NCBI GenBank assembly: GCA_964410285.1
Contig: CAYPFR010000001.1
Location: forward strand, 434,001-498,000
DNA length: 64,000 bases
Direction of reading: 5' to 3'
Origin: Fretibacter sp964410285
GTDB lineage: Bacteria; Pseudomonadota; Alphaproteobacteria; Caulobacterales; Maricaulaceae
Shown piece after piece: positions 61,858-64,000 of the stretch; within the stretch, counting starts at the first letter, position 1, and every line of letters begins with the position of its first letter. The notes beneath the pieces were generated by a model. The model made no database searches. It was not told the origin of the DNA and was given only the letters and a program-made list of their open reading frames with translations. The translations under genes and the position numbers were made by a program.

Positions 61858-61885
61858 TGTAGTCCCCACGTTAAATTCATTTTGA

Positions 61886-63337
61886 TTAAGCCGAGCGCAC
61901 AGTGTCGACTTCGACGCCGTGTTCGCGAACTTTTCTGTAAAGTGTTGAGCGGCCAATCCCGAGGCGGCGGGCCACTTCGGACATATGCCCAGCATAGTTT
62001 CCAATCGCGAAGGCGATCAGGTCGCGTTCAATATCGACAAGCGTGCGCAAGTGACCGTCCCTATCCAAAACATGGATGGGTTCATCGGTATTGCTTGGTG
62101 CGCTGGCTGTTAGCTCTAGTCCGCTGTTATTGGAAATCGCGGCCCCGACGACAGGGGCGAGCCCCGAAATCTGCGGAAAGTCATGCGGCTGCAAGACCTT
62201 ACCATCCGAAAGAATCATGGCGCGGAAAATAGAGTTTTCCAATTGGCGCACATTGCCCGGCCAATCAAAATTGCAAAGCATATCCAGCGTTTCTTTGGAC
62301 GCGCCCTGTACAGACAGGCGTTCCTGTGCGTTGAAGCGTTTGATAAAATGCTCGGTTAGTGCGGGAATATCCACGGCCCGCTCGCGCAGGCTCGGGATTT
62401 GTATGGGGAAAACATTGAGGCGGTAATAAAGGTCTTCGCGGAACGTGCCGGCTTTAACGCTTTCGGCAAGGTCCCGGTTAGTCGCTGAGACAATGCGAAC
62501 ATCAACGGGTGTCGGGCGTTTTGACCCGATCGGATCCACTTCGCCCTCTTGCAACACGCGCAAAAGTTTAACCTGCATATCAAGGGGCAATTCGCCGATC
62601 TCATCAAGAAAGAGCGTGCCCGTATGGGCTTCTTGGAATTTGCCCAAATGTTTGGAATTTGCGCCCGTAAAACTACCTTTTTCATGGCCGAATAAGATGC
62701 TCTCGACGAGGTTCTCGGGGATCGCGCCGCAGTTTACCGTAATAAAGGGCTGCCCCGCGCGTTCCGAAGCCCCTTGGATGGCGCGCGCGACAACCTCTTT
62801 ACCGACACCCGACTCGCCCGTGATCAGAATAGGAATATTGGCCTTTGCGCCGCGCTCGCCCATGGCAATCACGCTGCGCATAGTTGTCGCCTCGCCGATC
62901 AGATCGTTAAAGTTTAGCGAACCATTTGAAGACTTTTTAAGGCGGGTCACTTCAACTGCAAGCGTATTGATCTCAAGTGCATTGCGAATAGAGACAATAA
63001 TGCGCTCCGGGCTCGCTGGTTTGACGACGAAATCGCGGGCGCCGCTTTTCATGGCAGCGACAACGGCATCAATAGACCCTTTGGCGGTAAGCACAATGAC
63101 CGGTAAGTCTGAGCGTTTGCCTTGCAGGTCGGTCAGCACAGACATGCCGTCGCGGCCGGGCATGACTAAATCCAATAGCATGACATCGATTTTTTTGCCG
63201 TCTTCGCTCAGGGCCATTTCAAGGGCGCGATCACCATTATCGGCTTGAAGGGTTGAAAACCCGCTTTTTTCCACAACGGCTTGTAATAAGCGCCGCTGAG
63301 TCGGATCGTCATCAACGATTAAAACCGTTTTACCCAT
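61886..63337 (-). CDS. Sigma-54-dependent response regulator, TacA-like
   Basis: A 483-residue NtrC-type activator. The receiver has D9/D10, phospho-acceptor D56 (MLLDLVMPG) and K106. The AAA+ domain has Walker A GESGVGKE (174-181), Walker B TLFLDEIGEL (241-250) and the sigma-54 loop as GSFTGA (221-226), where GAFTGA is usual. The C-terminus is a Fis-type helix-turn-helix (MSEVARRLGIGRSTLYRKVREHG). The receiver start DDDPTQRRL recalls Caulobacter TacA, which acts in a polar phosphorelay, but that link is from memory. No kinase is adjacent. AAGGTG ribosome site. Confidence 0.9.
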   Translation of the reverse strand: MGKTVLIVDDDPTQRRLLQAVVEKSGFSTLQADNGDRALEMALSEDGKKIDVMLLDLVMPGRDGMSVLTDLQGKRSDLPVIVLTAKGSIDAVVAAMKSGARDFVVKPASPERIIVSIRNALEINTLAVEVTRLKKSSNGSLNFNDLIGEATTMRSVIAMGERGAKANIPILITGESGVGKEVVARAIQGASERAGQPFITVNCGAIPENLVESILFGHEKGSFTGANSKHLGKFQEAHTGTLFLDEIGELPLDMQVKLLRVLQEGEVDPIGSKRPTPVDVRIVSATNRDLAESVKAGTFREDLYYRLNVFPIQIPSLRERAVDIPALTEHFIKRFNAQERLSVQGASKETLDMLCNFDWPGNVRQLENSIFRAMILSDGKVLQPHDFPQISGLAPVVGAAISNNSGLELTASAPSNTDEPIHVLDRDGHLRTLVDIERDLIAFAIGNYAGHMSEVARRLGIGRSTLYRKVREHGVEVDTVRSA

Positions 63338-63549
63338 ATCATCACCTTTATTGCTTTGCCGCCGGCAAAGTTTATTGGGGTTAGCCCCTTATTGTGATGC
63401 AATATGGGACAGGGGGGTGAATATCCCGCTTAAAAGCATGGTAAATATTGGGTAAAAACAAATCCGCCTACGGATAAGACCTGATCAGGCTTGAGGGACT
63501 CAAATGTGCATGTTATGAGCGGACGAAATTGACAGTAATAGGAATAGCA

Positions 63550-63864
63550 ATGGCCTCGACGAAATCTGATTACACCCCCGGAACTATGCCCGTTGAAGAG
63601 CAATCACAAACCTTTGGCGGCTTTATGAATATGACCGTTTATGGCGGGGCTATTATTGCAGTTTTGCTGCTATTTCCCATTTTTGTATTCTGTACGCCGC
63701 TAAGTTGGTTTCCCTCTTTGATTATCACCGTGATATTTGGCGTGATATTGGGCGCGGTCCTTAAGCTGAAAGGCGGCTATTATGCCGCCCTGATAGGCGT
63801 AACATTTATCTATCTGTTCCTAAGCCTGATTTTGCCGCTTTTGACGCGCTGGTTCGGCGCTTAA
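63550..63864 (+). CDS. aa3-type cytochrome oxidase subunit IV-like membrane protein
   Basis: A 104-residue protein. The N-terminal segment YTPGTMPVEEQSQTFGGFMNMTVYGGAI matches the alphaproteobacterial subunit IV family (GTM-x3-EQ-x-TF-x-GF). Typical members end after one helix; here two or three further hydrophobic helices follow (about 34-50, 52-68 and 77-97), making it about twice the usual length. The ATG at 63550 has AGGA seven bases upstream; a TTG at 63529 is less likely. Divergent from the regulator. The role in oxidase assembly is inferred. Confidence 0.72.
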   Translation: MASTKSDYTPGTMPVEEQSQTFGGFMNMTVYGGAIIAVLLLFPIFVFCTPLSWFPSLIITVIFGVILGAVLKLKGGYYAALIGVTFIYLFLSLILPLLTRWFGA

Positions 63865-63904
63865 AACTGCTCATATTGGTCAGACCGATATAAAAATCAC
63901 CTTC

Positions 63905-63924
63905 ATACCAATTTTATACCAATT
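63905..63924. promoter_or_regulatory. Direct repeats one helical turn apart
   Basis: ATACCAATT occurs at 63905-63913 and 63916-63924, an 11-bp period that places both on the same face of DNA. They lie 65 bases before the final ATG. Possible activator or repressor site for the gene at the window edge. Confidence 0.4.
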
Positions 63925-63988
63925 AATGTTTGATTGTAAGCCAATTTGCGAATAGTTAGTTTTCTAATACCGCAAGAAGAGGGTGGTT

Positions 63989-64000
63989 ATGAAGATAACG
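63989..64000 (+). CDS. Start of a gene cut by the window edge
   Basis: ATG at 63989 after an AAGAGGG ribosome site, with codons reading MKIT before the window ends. The 124-base leader contains direct repeats. In related bacteria the subunit IV gene is often followed by pntA (NAD(P) transhydrogenase alpha), whose N-terminus would fit, but four residues cannot prove it. Confidence 0.45.

Noticed and set aside
60106..62004. Longer porin reading frame starting inside the regulator gene
   Set aside because: The signal peptide begins at ATG 61857, which has its own ribosome site.

Overview
The window reads as one continuous stretch of a chromosome from an alphaproteobacterium, most likely of the Caulobacterales/Maricaulales/Hyphomonadales side of the class. 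This rests on family content rather than any search: AddAB instead of RecBCD, an ATP12 chaperone, DUF2093 and DUF1036 proteins, an AccD that has lost its zinc-finger cysteines, an aa3-oxidase subunit IV family protein, a CtpA-like phosphatase beside lipid A genes, and a TacA-like sigma-54 regulator. Coding density is high, and many neighbours overlap by 1 base (TAATG) or 4 bases (ATGA/GTGA), which indicates tight operons. I saw no tRNA, rRNA, CRISPR, prophage or insertion sequence.

1-16.5 kb, almost all on the minus strand. NAD synthesis (nadA, cupin, nadB, the last cut by the window edge) lies behind a promoter-embedded inverted repeat. Then come a small membrane protein, an HD phosphohydrolase and a PA3286-type ketoacyl synthase. 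The pyrC-ygfZ-GNAT-tag operon and def-fmt-truA follow, separated by a 7-bp tandem repeat. Next are argB, a two-domain DUF1036 protein and a HAD nucleotidase, and the rpmH-rnpA-yidC-engB locus, which lacks yidD.

16.5-26.8 kb. A 446-bp non-coding gap precedes a TVP38/TMEM64 membrane protein paired with an FAD disulfide oxidoreductase, and an orphan histidine kinase. An exported amidohydrolase and purD run on the minus strand. xseA, DUF2093, an M23 peptidase and chorismate mutase run on the plus strand.

26.8-31.8 kb is an outer-membrane lipid cluster: a DUF374 acyltransferase, waaA, lpxK and an lpxL/htrB-type acyltransferase, with a CtpA-like phosphatase divergent from it, then a 2Fe-2S ferredoxin.

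31.9-41.4 kb is the tsaE, AmgK-MurU fusion, addB, addA, trxA block, linking tRNA modification, cell-wall sugar recycling and break repair, and ending in a clear terminator.

41.4-53.3 kb holds accD-folC on the minus strand, then a plus-strand run of crcB, rluC, a TPR/oxygenase-like protein, a HAD phosphatase, ATP12, OsmC, a DUF805-like protein, a crotonase, rph and hslO, with trkH convergent.

53.3-64 kb holds the stress genes hrcA-grpE and a small DUF1508/SseB-like operon whose end overlaps a LysR gene. Then come an enoyl-reductase-type dehydrogenase with a strong palindromic operator, a DUF4345 protein, a beta-propeller protein, a porin, a TacA-like regulator and a divergent oxidase-subunit-like gene. 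The first codons of a further gene are at the edge.

No complete new system stands out. The most interesting points are the AmgK-MurU fusion, the TPR/oxygenase-like protein without its usual distal iron ligand, the CtpA-like gene beside the lipid A genes, the overlap of the His-rich SseB-like gene with LysR, the two convergent gene pairs that share a CTAG tetramer as both stops, and several uncatalogued operators and RNA structures.
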